In this document: piece after piece, positions 42,429-50,451 of the stretch
Numbering within the stretch: position 1 is the first letter of the stretch
Layout of the letters: the number at the start of each line of letters is the position of its first letter
Source: CAWEDP01 sp963807925
GTDB taxonomy: Bacteria > Acidobacteriota > Vicinamibacteria > Vicinamibacterales > CAVVIG01
Assembly (NCBI GenBank): GCA_963807925.1
Contig: CAWEDP010000002.1
Location: 620,001-684,000, forward strand
Direction: 5' to 3'
DNA length: 64,000 bases
Translations under genes and position numbers: made by a program
Notes under the pieces: generated by a model
What the model saw: the letters and a program-made list of their open reading frames with translations, nothing else
Database searches by the model: none
Told to the model about the DNA's origin: nothing

Positions 42429-43328
42429 ATGCGTATTGTGATCGCCGCAGTGACCGCGCTGGCCCTGGGCGGCCCGACCGCGACGGCCGGCGCCCAGGGC
42501 GCCAGGCCGGCCAGGACCTGGACGCCGCCCCGCACGCCCGACGGGCAGCCGGATCTTCAGGGGATGTGGGTGAACTTCGACAGCACGCCGTTCGAGGCGC
42601 CAGGCACCGAGCCCGGCCGCGCGACCAATCCCAACGTCAACCCGCCGGATCACTGGACCGATCACCGCAGTCCGACCAGCGCCCGGCGCAGCGCCATGGT
42701 GATCGATCCGCCGGACGGCCGCGTGCCGGTGCTGCCCTGGGCCGAAGCCAAGAGAGACGACGACCTGGCGCACCTCGGCGATTCGTGGGTGCACGAGACG
42801 CCCTGGGTGCGGTGCATCACGCGCGGCGTGCCCGGCGGCATGTTCCCCGCGGCGTACAACAATGGCTATCGCATCATCCAGACGGCCGGCCTGGTGGTGA
42901 TCGTGTACGAGATGCTGCACGAGGCGCGGATCATCCCGATCGACGGACGCCCGCACGTCGGACCGAACATCCGCCTGTGGAACGGCGATCCCCGCGGCCG
43001 GTGGGAGGGCAACACGCTCGTGGTGGAGACCACCAACTACAACGACAAGGGATCGATCGCGACCAGCGCGGCGACCGGCCGTATCCGCGGCATCCCCCAG
43101 AGCGAGGCGTTGCGGGTCGTCGAGCGGTTCACGCGCGCCAGCGCCGACACGATCGACTACGAGGTGACGATCGACGATCCCGGAGTGTACGCACGGCCCT
43201 GGCGCGTCGCGCTGCCGCTCAACCGGGATCCCGAGTACCAGATCTACGAATACGCGTGTCACGAGGGCAATTTCTCGATCGCCAACGAGCTGAGCGGCGG
43301 CCGCGCGTCGGATCGGGAGTCCAGATAG
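42429..43328 (+). CDS. secreted protein of a Vicinamibacteria-type family, function unknown
   Basis: 299 residues with signal peptide (cleavage near AGAQG). It begins the mature part with PRTPDGQPDLQGMWVNFDSTPFE and contains CITRGVPGGMFPAAYNNGYRI, IVYEMLHEARIIPIDGRPH and WEGNTLVVETTNYNDKG, a motif set that I recognise from many secreted acidobacterial and proteobacterial proteins of unknown function. GGAGG lies 7 nt before the ATG. Divergent from the amidohydrolase gene, with 61 bp in between. Confidence 0.75.
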   Translation: MRIVIAAVTALALGGPTATAGAQGARPARTWTPPRTPDGQPDLQGMWVNFDSTPFEAPGTEPGRATNPNVNPPDHWTDHRSPTSARRSAMVIDPPDGRVPVLPWAEAKRDDDLAHLGDSWVHETPWVRCITRGVPGGMFPAAYNNGYRIIQTAGLVVIVYEMLHEARIIPIDGRPHVGPNIRLWNGDPRGRWEGNTLVVETTNYNDKGSIATSAATGRIRGIPQSEALRVVERFTRASADTIDYEVTIDDPGVYARPWRVALPLNRDPEYQIYEYACHEGNFSIANELSGGRASDRESR

Positions 43329-43347
43329 CAGCCAGAGCGACGCGCGC

Positions 43348-44115
43348 TCACGGCGGGTCGGCCGCGTAGCGCGCCAGGATCAGCGTGGCGTTGTCGCGTC
43401 CGTCCTGCCTGACCGCGGTCTCCACCACTTCGTCCGCGGTCCGCTGCAGATCGACGCTCGCGGCCAGGATGGCCGCGAGTTGATCGTCGGGGACGCCGCC
43501 ATGCACCCCGTCGGTGCAGAGCAGGATCAGCTGTCCGTCCTCGAGATCGAATTCGCCCAGCGCGACCTCGAGCTCCGGGCGGGCCCCGACGACGTTGGTG
43601 AGGACGTGGCGCATGGCGTGATCGTGCAACGAGCCGGGATCGAGGCCCAGTTCGTGCGCGAGCATCGTCACCCACGAGTCGTCGCGGCTCAGCTGAACCA
43701 GCTGGGCGTCGCGCATCGTGTAGAGCCGGCTGTCGCCGACATTGGCAAACGTGACGTGGGCGTCCTCGGCGAGCGCCAGCACGAGCGTCGTGCCCATGCC
43801 GGTGTACTCGGCCCGCTCCTCCGACGCGCGGAACACGCGGCGGTTCGCCACCTGGACGGCCGTGGTGACGCGGTTGGCGCTGAACGACAGGGTGGGATTG
43901 ACGCCGAACGGCCAGGTGAAGTCCTGGTTGGCCGTGCTCTTCTGCAGGAACGCGCTCACCGAGTCGATGGCGAGGCGGGCGGCGACTTCGCCCGCGTTGT
44001 GGCCGCCCATGCCGTCGGCCACGGCGAGAAACGAGAGCTCGGGGTCCCAGAGCGCGGCATCCTCGTTGATCGTTCGCACGGCGCCCGGGTGCGTGGAGGC
44101 GCAGACACTCAACAT
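43348..44115 (-). CDS. PP2C-type serine/threonine protein phosphatase (Stp-like)
   Basis: 255 residues. All PP2C motifs are visible: RTINEDAALW, VADGMGGHNAGEVA, GMGTTLV, NVGDSRLYTMRDAQL, LCTDGVHGGV and GRDNATLIL, with metal-binding Asp residues in place. It reverses Ser/Thr phosphorylation, commonly of FHA-domain proteins. The divergent neighbour is an FHA-GAF-cyclase, so the phosphatase may control its phosphorylation state. The start ATG at 44115 precedes MLSVCAS; a TATAAT lies about 60 bp upstream on the same strand. Confidence 0.92.
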   Translation of the reverse strand: MLSVCASTHPGAVRTINEDAALWDPELSFLAVADGMGGHNAGEVAARLAIDSVSAFLQKSTANQDFTWPFGVNPTLSFSANRVTTAVQVANRRVFRASEERAEYTGMGTTLVLALAEDAHVTFANVGDSRLYTMRDAQLVQLSRDDSWVTMLAHELGLDPGSLHDHAMRHVLTNVVGARPELEVALGEFDLEDGQLILLCTDGVHGGVPDDQLAAILAASVDLQRTADEVVETAVRQDGRDNATLILARYAADPP

Positions 44116-44176
44116 GGCCGCGAGATCCTTGGGTGCCCGCGCGCAGGGGGTATGGTCCCGCGCCGGCAGTCGCTGG

Positions 44177-44184
44177 ATTATACA
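44177..44184. promoter_or_regulatory. near-symmetric -10 element between PP2C and FHA-cyclase genes
   Basis: ATTATACA gives a perfect TATAAT on the minus strand (44182-44177) for the phosphatase gene, 62 nt before its start. On the plus strand TTATAC/TATACA lies only 3-5 nt before the ATG at 44188, too close for a standard promoter of that gene unless it starts inside or downstream. No clear -35 on either strand. Confidence 0.4.
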
Positions 44185-44187
44185 GGC

Positions 44188-45720
44188 ATGTACGCGCTCA
44201 TCGTTCACGAAGGCGGCACCACCTACGAGTACGCGCTGAAGGACGGGGAGACGCTCGTCGGGCGCGGACCGCACTGCGACGTCGTCCTGCGCGACGAGAG
44301 CATCTCGCGGAATCACGCCCGGCTCACGATCGACGGCGAGTCGGTGGTCCTCACCGATCTCGGCAGCAGCAACGGCACCTACGTGGACGGCGAGCCGGCG
44401 CGGGAATCCCGCGTGGGCGCAGACGCGCAGATCGCCTTTGGCGGGGTCGCCGCCACGCTGAAGCGGGTGGACGACCCGGCGCCGCTGCCGGCCGACCTGG
44501 GAACGCTGCTCGTCGCCGAGCCGCGCGTCCGCCGCGTGGACGAGTTGCCGGGCGCGTCGCACCACGCCGCCGCGCTCGACGCGTCCCGCCTCATCCGGCT
44601 GCTCGGCGAGACCGGGCGCGCGCTGGTCGCGACGCTGCCGCTCGAAGACATTCTCAACCGCGTGATGGATCTGCTGCTGTCGCACGTGCCCGCCGAGCGC
44701 GCCAGCCTGCTGCTCGCCGATCCCAGAACCGGAGCCCTCGTGCCCCGCATCGTCCGGCATCCCGGCGGCCATGGGCGCCCGCAGCCGATCAGCCGGACGC
44801 TCCTCGACATGGTGCTGACCGAGCGACTGGCGGTGCTCACGTCGGACGTCCGGGTCGATCCGCGATTCGGGGGATCGCAGAGCATCGTGCAGAGCGGCGT
44901 CCGGTCGCTCCTGTGCGGACCGTTGTACGCGGGCGACGAGATCATCGGCGTGCTGTACGCCGACAATCCGGTCACGCGGCAGCTCACCGAGGCGGACCTC
45001 GAGGTGTTCACCGCGCTGGCGAATTACGCCGCCGTGGCCATCGCCCAGGCGCGCCTGGCCGAGCAGCTCCGCGAGGAGAGCCGTCGCCGCGAGCGCCTCG
45101 CCCGCTACCACTCGCCGGCCGTCCTCGAGCGGGTGCTGGCGCGCGAGGGCGAGGAGGGCGAGTTGCGGGCGCAGGAACGCGACCTCACGGTCCTGTTCGC
45201 CGACATCGTCGGCTTCACCACGCTCGCGGAGCATCTGACGCCGACCGACGTCTCGACCCTGCTCAACAAGTTCTTCTCGCGGATGACCGAGGTGATCTTC
45301 GAGCTGGAGGGCACGGTCGACAAGTTCATGGGCGATGCGATTCTGGCGGTGTTCGGCGCGCCGCTCGATCAGCCCGACCATGCCAGCCGCGCCGTGCGTG
45401 CCGCGCAGGCCATGCGGCGGGCCGTCGCCGCGCTCAACGCCGAGGGGGCGCTGCCGCACCTGCGCGTGCGGTACGCGATCCACACCGGAGTCGCCATCAC
45501 CGGAGACGTCGGATCGGCGAGGCGCCGCGAGTACACGGTCATCGGAGACGTCGTCAACACGGCGTCGCGAATCGAGGGATTCGTCCAGCCGGATCAGATC
45601 GTGATCACCCGTGCGACCTACGATCGGCTGGAGCCGCCGCTCGAGGCGCGGTCGCTCGGCGTCGTGCCGATCCGGGGCCGGACGGGGCAGGTGGGCATCT
45701 TCTCGGTCGACGCCGATTGA
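44188..45720 (+). CDS. FHA-GAF-class III adenylate/guanylate cyclase
   Basis: 510 residues in three domains. FHA (about 20-90): LVGRGPHCDV, SISRNHARL and LGSSNGTYVDG, the phosphothreonine-binding loops. GAF (about 140-300): RASLLLADP and GVLYADNP. Class III cyclase (about 330-505): VLFADIVGFTTLAE and MGDAILAVFGAP carry the two metal-binding Asp, then GDVGSARRREYTVIGDVVNTASRIEG. It would make a cyclic nucleotide in response to a ligand and a phosphorylated partner. Divergent from a PP2C gene, fitting a phospho-signalling pair. No Shine-Dalgarno is visible in the 20 nt before the ATG. Confidence 0.93.
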   Translation: MYALIVHEGGTTYEYALKDGETLVGRGPHCDVVLRDESISRNHARLTIDGESVVLTDLGSSNGTYVDGEPARESRVGADAQIAFGGVAATLKRVDDPAPLPADLGTLLVAEPRVRRVDELPGASHHAAALDASRLIRLLGETGRALVATLPLEDILNRVMDLLLSHVPAERASLLLADPRTGALVPRIVRHPGGHGRPQPISRTLLDMVLTERLAVLTSDVRVDPRFGGSQSIVQSGVRSLLCGPLYAGDEIIGVLYADNPVTRQLTEADLEVFTALANYAAVAIAQARLAEQLREESRRRERLARYHSPAVLERVLAREGEEGELRAQERDLTVLFADIVGFTTLAEHLTPTDVSTLLNKFFSRMTEVIFELEGTVDKFMGDAILAVFGAPLDQPDHASRAVRAAQAMRRAVAALNAEGALPHLRVRYAIHTGVAITGDVGSARRREYTVIGDVVNTASRIEGFVQPDQIVITRATYDRLEPPLEARSLGVVPIRGRTGQVGIFSVDAD

Positions 45721-45781
45721 TCAGGCACCGCCAGCCCAGGCAGGCAAGTCCCGAACCCTCACTGGCGGCATGGCTGTCTCT

Positions 45782-47518
45782 CTATTCGAGCGCGAACACC
45801 CACACCGATCCGCCTTCAGGGACGGGAGGATAGGCGCCGGGAAAGAGGCGGTTGAGCGTCGCCTGATCGCCCGCGGAGTCGCCGCCCCAGCCCGACTCGA
45901 CCGCGATGTACTGCTTGCCGTCGATGAGAAACGACGTCGGCGGCGCCACGATCCCTGAGGTCGTCGGCCACTCCCAGAGGAGCTTGCCGGTGGCCGCGTC
46001 GAACGCGTGAAGCTTGCGGTCGTTCGTCCCGCCGCTGAACACCAGACCGCCGGCCGTCGCGAGCATCGATCCCCAGTTCGGGCTGCTCGCGTAGGCGTGG
46101 GTCCACGCGCGCTGGCCCGTGTCGACGTTCCACGCCTGTACCTCGCCGTAATGATCGGCGTTGGGCGCGGTCGGGATGGGCCCGCCGCCGCCGACCGTGC
46201 CGGTGAAGGACGCCCCGGGACGGTACTCGACTGAGGTCGCGCCGGTGATTGCGCCGCACAGGTTGGTATTGGCCGGCACGTAGATCATCCGCGTGTCGGG
46301 GCTGAACGCAGCCGGCGGCCATGTCTTGCCGCCGTGCGCACCGGGGCAGAACTCGACGCGCTTGCCGGTGCCCGGCTTCCGCGCCGGATCGACGTCGGGG
46401 CGGCCGGTCGCCGGATCGAGGCCGCGAAAGACGTTCTGGTACACGTACGGCTTACCCTCGACGAATCGAATGGACCCACCGCTCGTGCGCTCGAGGAACC
46501 ACAGGTAGCCGTCGCGCGCGGCGTCGATCAGGCCCTTGATCGTGCGGCCGTTCCGCCGGAAGTCGACGAGGAGAGGCGGCGACACCTCGTCCCAGTCCCA
46601 CGAATCGTTCGGGTGATATTGAAAGTGTCCCTTGATCTGTCCGGTGCCGACGTCGATGGCGATTGTAGACGCCGTGTAGAGGTTGTCGCCGGGACGCTGA
46701 TCCCCCATCCAGGGTCCGCCGTTGCCGGTGCCCCAGTAGGCGAGACCGGTCTCCGGATCGAAGTTGCCGGTGACCCAGATGGGTCCGCCGCCGGTCTTCC
46801 ATTGATCGCCCGCCGGCCAGGTCTCGCTTCCGGGCTCGCCCGGCGCCGGAATCGTGTAGGTGCGCCACAGTTGTTGCCCGGTCTCGGGATCGAGGGCGGC
46901 CACGAAGCCGCGGATCCCGAACTCGCCGCCCGACGTGCCCACCATCAGCTTGCCGCCGGCGACGAGCGGCGCGAGCGAGATGTAGTAGCCGGACTTGTTG
47001 TCGGCCACCGTGCTCGTCCAGACTTCCTTGCCCGTCTTCGCATCGATGGCGACGACCACGGCTTCGCCGCCGGCGAAGTACACCTTGTCGCCGTAGAGTG
47101 CGACGCCGCGGCTGGTGTCGTGCGGCACCAGCGCCCCGGCGGCCCGCGGTCGCCGGTAGCGCCAGATCAGGTTCCCGCTCTTCGCGTCGATGGCCAGCAC
47201 CTGGTTGTTCGGCGTCGAGACGAACAGCACGCCGTTGTTGACGATGGCCGCCGATTCGTGGACGCGAGCCTCGCCGGTGGCGAACGCCCAGGCGGGGCGA
47301 AGGCGCGCGACGTTCGCCGTCGTAATCTGCTTGAGGGGGCTGTAGCCCCACCCGTCGTACGTGCGGCGGAGCATCAGCCAGTTGCCGTCTTCGGGGTGAA
47401 GCAGACGCTCGCTCGTGACCGGCAGATACCGGCCGATGGCCGAGGCCTCGGACGAGGGCTGCTGGGCGCGCGCCGACATCGCCACGACCATCGCGAGCGC
47501 GGCCGTCGTCAGCGCCAT
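45782..47518 (-). CDS. PQQ-dependent dehydrogenase (methanol/ethanol dehydrogenase type), no haem domain
   Basis: 578 residues with signal peptide starting at ATG 47518 (cleavage near MSARAQ). Repeated W-docking motifs of the eight-bladed propeller are seen, such as GNLIWRYRRP, GKEVWTSTV, GQQLWRTYT, GQRAWTHAY and GKLLWEWPT, with PNDSWDWD near the active site. It oxidises an alcohol or sugar in the periplasm, passing electrons to a cytochrome. There is no c-type haem motif, unlike the neighbouring PQQ gene. The reading frame continues upstream through a 27-bp tandem repeat up to an ATG at 47692, but the signal peptide supports the 47518 start. Confidence 0.88.
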   Translation of the reverse strand: MALTTAALAMVVAMSARAQQPSSEASAIGRYLPVTSERLLHPEDGNWLMLRRTYDGWGYSPLKQITTANVARLRPAWAFATGEARVHESAAIVNNGVLFVSTPNNQVLAIDAKSGNLIWRYRRPRAAGALVPHDTSRGVALYGDKVYFAGGEAVVVAIDAKTGKEVWTSTVADNKSGYYISLAPLVAGGKLMVGTSGGEFGIRGFVAALDPETGQQLWRTYTIPAPGEPGSETWPAGDQWKTGGGPIWVTGNFDPETGLAYWGTGNGGPWMGDQRPGDNLYTASTIAIDVGTGQIKGHFQYHPNDSWDWDEVSPPLLVDFRRNGRTIKGLIDAARDGYLWFLERTSGGSIRFVEGKPYVYQNVFRGLDPATGRPDVDPARKPGTGKRVEFCPGAHGGKTWPPAAFSPDTRMIYVPANTNLCGAITGATSVEYRPGASFTGTVGGGGPIPTAPNADHYGEVQAWNVDTGQRAWTHAYASSPNWGSMLATAGGLVFSGGTNDRKLHAFDAATGKLLWEWPTTSGIVAPPTSFLIDGKQYIAVESGWGGDSAGDQATLNRLFPGAYPPVPEGGSVWVFALE

Positions 47519-47521
47519 GAG

Positions 47522-47539
47522 GGCCGGCTCAAGCCGGCC
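47522..47539. repeat. hairpin GGCCGGC-TCAA-GCCGGCC
   Basis: A perfect 7-bp stem with a TCAA loop, directly upstream of the PQQ dehydrogenase ATG on the minus strand. It adjoins the 27-bp tandem array and belongs to the CCGGC-4nt-GCCGG group. Confidence 0.45.
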
Positions 47540-47657
47540 ACTACCGGAGCCGTCCCGATGACGGCCACTACCGGAGCCGTCTCGATGACGGCCACTACCG
47601 GAGCCGTCCCGATGACGGTGACCACCGGAACCGTCCCGAAGCCGGTCGCTACCGGGG
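47539..47657. repeat. 27-bp tandem repeat array, four units plus part of a fifth
   Basis: Units start at 47539, 47566, 47593 and 47620, with a partial unit at 47647. Units 1-3 differ at only one or two positions; unit 4 is more diverged. Plus-strand core ACCGGAGCCGTCCCGATGAC. The period is a multiple of three, and on the minus strand an open frame runs through it coding a 9-residue repeat (GRHRDGSGS). No spacers lie between units. It occupies most of the 216-bp gap between the two PQQ dehydrogenase genes. Confidence 0.85.
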
Positions 47658-47711
47658 TTGACGTCGTTCGATGGCCGCGATCCCAACCTCATGTCTCCAG
47701 GTTTCGGCGAT

Positions 47712-47729
47712 GTCCGCCTTCGGCCGGAC
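47712..47729. repeat. REP-like hairpin with TTCG loop
   Basis: GTCCGCC-TTCG-GCCGGAC, a 7-bp stem with one mismatch, 5 bp before the stop of the second PQQ gene. It resembles the perfect stem at 22290-22313 (there with loop CGAA, i.e. the same element seen from the other strand). Confidence 0.45.
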
Positions 47730-47734
47730 GCCGG

Positions 47735-49906
47735 TCACCGCCCCTCGGGCAGGGCGAACACGTACAGGGCGTTGCCGGTGGCCGGCGGATGCAGATCGGG
47801 CGCGATGGTCGCAGGCACGAGTCGCGGGCTGCCGCCGCCGTTGCCGGTGGTCACGGCGATGTACTGTCTGCCATTGACGCTGAACGACACCGGGAAGCCC
47901 TGGACCGACGTGGCGAGGCGCGTTTCCCAGAGCACGGCGCCCGTTTTCACGTCGAACGCGCGGAAGTGGCGATCCAGGTCGCCCGCGAACACCACGCCGC
48001 CGGCGGTCGACACGGCCGCCGTCATGAAGGGGGCGCGCTGCTCGTGCGACCACATCTGCTTCATGGTGCGGACGTCGAATGCCGCGAGCTTGCCGATGTT
48101 GCCGTCCGATCCCGGCAGCTCGAAGAACCGCCGCGACGCCCCGCCGCCGCTGCCGCCGCCTTCCTTCTGCTCGACCTTCTGGCCGCTGATCTCGATACAG
48201 CTCTGGCTGAGCGGGATGATCAGCTGATTGGTCCCGACGTGGTAGCTCGAGGCCGGCCAGTTGTGGCCCCCTTCGGTGCTGGGACAGCCCTGAATCCACT
48301 CGCCGAACCGCTGCTCGAGGATGTCCGAGCGATAGTGCGGGCGGCCGGTCTCGGGGTCGAAGCGGTCCCACACGTTCTGGAACACGGTTTCCTGGTGACC
48401 GAGATACTTGCCGGTCCGGCGATCGAGCTTCCACAGAATGCCGTCCTTGCCGACCGTGAACAGCAGATTCTGGTTGTTGTCGTCCACGAGGACGCGCTCG
48501 AAGACGATATCGAGGTCGAGCGACTCGGCAGGCGCGTGCTGGAAGTGCCACGCCAGCTTGCCGGTGTCGACGTCGAGCGCCAGCGTCGAGCTCGTGAAGA
48601 GCGCATCATCGTTGACCGACATGCCGCGGCTGATCGGCATCCACGGCTTGGCCTGGGCGGTGCCCCAGAACGTGAGATTGAGCGCCGGATCGTAGCTGCC
48701 CGTAATCCACGACTCGCCGCCGGCGCGGAACAGATTCGTCAGCACGCCCCAGGTGTCGCCGCCCGGCTGGCCCTGGGTCGCGATCGTGTTGAACCGCCAC
48801 ACTTCCTTGCCGGTGTCGGCGTCGTAGGCGCTGATGAAGCACTTTTCCTCGCGGTACGCCTGGCAGCCGCCGAGTCCCTGGATCAGTCGGCCTTTCGCGA
48901 GGAGCGGACCGCTGCTCGTGCTGTAGTTGCCCTTCGACCGATCGCCGATCGTGGTCTCCCAGATCTTCGTGCCGGTCCTGGCATCGAGCGCGACCAGGTG
49001 GGCATCGCTCGTTGCGGTGAATACCTTGTCCCCGTAGATCGAGATGCCGCGCATGGCGGCGCCGTTGGCGTTGGCGCCGTAGCGGTTCTCCCAGATCAGC
49101 TCGCCCGTGCGGCCGTCGAGCGCCTGCATGACGTTGCCCGGGTTGTTGAGATAGATCACGCCGTTGTGCACGAGGGGCGCCGGCTGGTTCGCGCCGCCTT
49201 CGTTCATCGCCCAGACCCATTGCAGGCGCAGGTCCTTCACGGTGTCGCGCGTGATCTGGGTGAGCGGGCTGTAATTCGACGCGTGGTAGTCGCGCCGGAT
49301 CATCAGCCAGTCGGCGGCGTCCGGATTGCGCAGCATCGCGTCGGTGACCGGAACGTAGTTCTTGACCTCGCCCGCGACGGTGATGCCGACCGGCGGCGCC
49401 GCGCCGCGCCCGCGTCCGCCAGCGGCGCCCGCTCCTCCCGCGCCCGCGCCGCGCTGCCCCTGACCTTGGGCCGCCGCCACGGCAGGGGCCTGCCCGGTGG
49501 CGACGGCATTGATCGCCACATCGGTGGTCATGGTCAGCGCCTGAGCGCCCGCTGGCGCCCCGTTGGATTGCAGGATGAAGGCCGCGATGTCGACGTACTC
49601 GTCGGGACCGAGGGCGCCGGGACGCGTGGGCGGCATCGTGAGCTGCATGAAGGACAGCAGCTCGCGCGTGGACCGCAGACCCCAGGCGCCGATGAACTCC
49701 GGTCCGACGAGCGGCGCCGCATCGCCCTGGCCTTTCAGGTCGGCCTGGTGACAGCTGGCACACTGCTGCTGATACGCGGTCCGGCCGGCCGCCGCCTGCG
49801 GCGCCGTATATCGGGGGGCCGCCGGCCCCTGACCGGCGACGAGCACGAGGCCGCTCGACGCGAGTGCCATCGCCGCCAGCGAAAGTTCGGTGCGAAATCG
49901 CAGCAT
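47735..49906 (-). CDS. quinohaemoprotein dehydrogenase, N-terminal cytochrome c plus PQQ propeller
   Basis: 723 residues with signal peptide (cleavage near VAGQG). A c-type haem motif CASCH at residues 49-53 and a Met in LTMPPTRP form an N-terminal cytochrome domain (about 35-115). A Gly/Ala/Arg-rich linker (about 140-175) leads to a PQQ propeller (about 190-720) with GELIWENRY, GTKIWETTI, GKEVWRFNT, GKLAWHFQH and GAVLWETRL. In most fused quinohaemoprotein alcohol dehydrogenases the haem is at the C-terminus, so the order is the less usual one. AGGAGGGAC lies 5 nt before the ATG. The CHRD gene is immediately upstream. Confidence 0.9.
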   Translation of the reverse strand: MLRFRTELSLAAMALASSGLVLVAGQGPAAPRYTAPQAAAGRTAYQQQCASCHQADLKGQGDAAPLVGPEFIGAWGLRSTRELLSFMQLTMPPTRPGALGPDEYVDIAAFILQSNGAPAGAQALTMTTDVAINAVATGQAPAVAAAQGQGQRGAGAGGAGAAGGRGRGAAPPVGITVAGEVKNYVPVTDAMLRNPDAADWLMIRRDYHASNYSPLTQITRDTVKDLRLQWVWAMNEGGANQPAPLVHNGVIYLNNPGNVMQALDGRTGELIWENRYGANANGAAMRGISIYGDKVFTATSDAHLVALDARTGTKIWETTIGDRSKGNYSTSSGPLLAKGRLIQGLGGCQAYREEKCFISAYDADTGKEVWRFNTIATQGQPGGDTWGVLTNLFRAGGESWITGSYDPALNLTFWGTAQAKPWMPISRGMSVNDDALFTSSTLALDVDTGKLAWHFQHAPAESLDLDIVFERVLVDDNNQNLLFTVGKDGILWKLDRRTGKYLGHQETVFQNVWDRFDPETGRPHYRSDILEQRFGEWIQGCPSTEGGHNWPASSYHVGTNQLIIPLSQSCIEISGQKVEQKEGGGSGGGASRRFFELPGSDGNIGKLAAFDVRTMKQMWSHEQRAPFMTAAVSTAGGVVFAGDLDRHFRAFDVKTGAVLWETRLATSVQGFPVSFSVNGRQYIAVTTGNGGGSPRLVPATIAPDLHPPATGNALYVFALPEGR

Positions 49907-49923
49907 GCCGCGTCCCTCCTGTG

Positions 49924-50364
49924 TTACCGCAGGATCCAGCCCCAGAGATTCCCGTCCGGCGCCTTCTCGCTCGAGATCTGGACGTACAGCTGCCCCTTCT
50001 GCAGTCCCTGCACCTGGTCGGCCGTCAGCGCGAGCGAGCCGCTGATCGTGCCGTTGGCGGCCTTCGAGACGGTGAGCTCGCCAATGGCGGGTCCACGCAC
50101 GCCTCGCGTCGAGCCGCGGTGCACGCGCGCGACGGTGGCCGGCGAGCGGAGCCCCGTGAACGTGCCGGTCACGGCGAGCATGGTTCCGGTGAGCACGGCC
50201 GACGCGGAGCCCGACCCCGCGACCGACGCGCGCATGCCGCCGTCCATCGGCACGGTGGCGAGCCGCACCTTGTAGCGTTGCGGACTCTGCGCGGCGCCGG
50301 GCAGGGCGCTGAAGCAGACCGCGGCAGCCGTCGCGACGACGGCGACAAATGGCTTTACACTCAT
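49924..50364 (-). CDS. secreted CHRD-domain protein
   Basis: 146 residues with signal peptide (cleavage near PGAAQS). The mature part shows the CHRD pattern: a short beta-strand domain with SGSASAVLTG, VARVHRGSTRGVRGPAIGEL and a C-terminal LYVQISSEKAPDGNLWGWI. CHRD domains occur in secreted bacterial proteins and in animal chordin; their bacterial role is unclear. It is 17 nt upstream of the PQQ-haem dehydrogenase gene and likely co-transcribed with it. Confidence 0.82.
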   Translation of the reverse strand: MSVKPFVAVVATAAAVCFSALPGAAQSPQRYKVRLATVPMDGGMRASVAGSGSASAVLTGTMLAVTGTFTGLRSPATVARVHRGSTRGVRGPAIGELTVSKAANGTISGSLALTADQVQGLQKGQLYVQISSEKAPDGNLWGWILR

Positions 50365-50451
50365 CGTTCACCCGTATCTGTGCGGTCCGCATTCTAGACC
50401 GCAACGCGGCGGGTCATTGGATTTTTTCGGAGCTGTCGCCGGCGCTGTCCC

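Noticed and set aside
45728..45769. Inverted repeat CCGCCAG...CTGGCGG as a terminator after the cyclase gene
   Set aside because: Only 7-bp arms with a 28-nt loop and no T-run; too weak to call.
47539..47657. 27-bp repeats as a possible CRISPR array
   Set aside because: Units abut directly, with no spacers, and no cas genes are nearby.
47519..47692. N-terminal extension of the PQQ dehydrogenase through the repeat
   Set aside because: It would bury the signal peptide 58 residues inside the protein; kept only as a finding about repeat phase.
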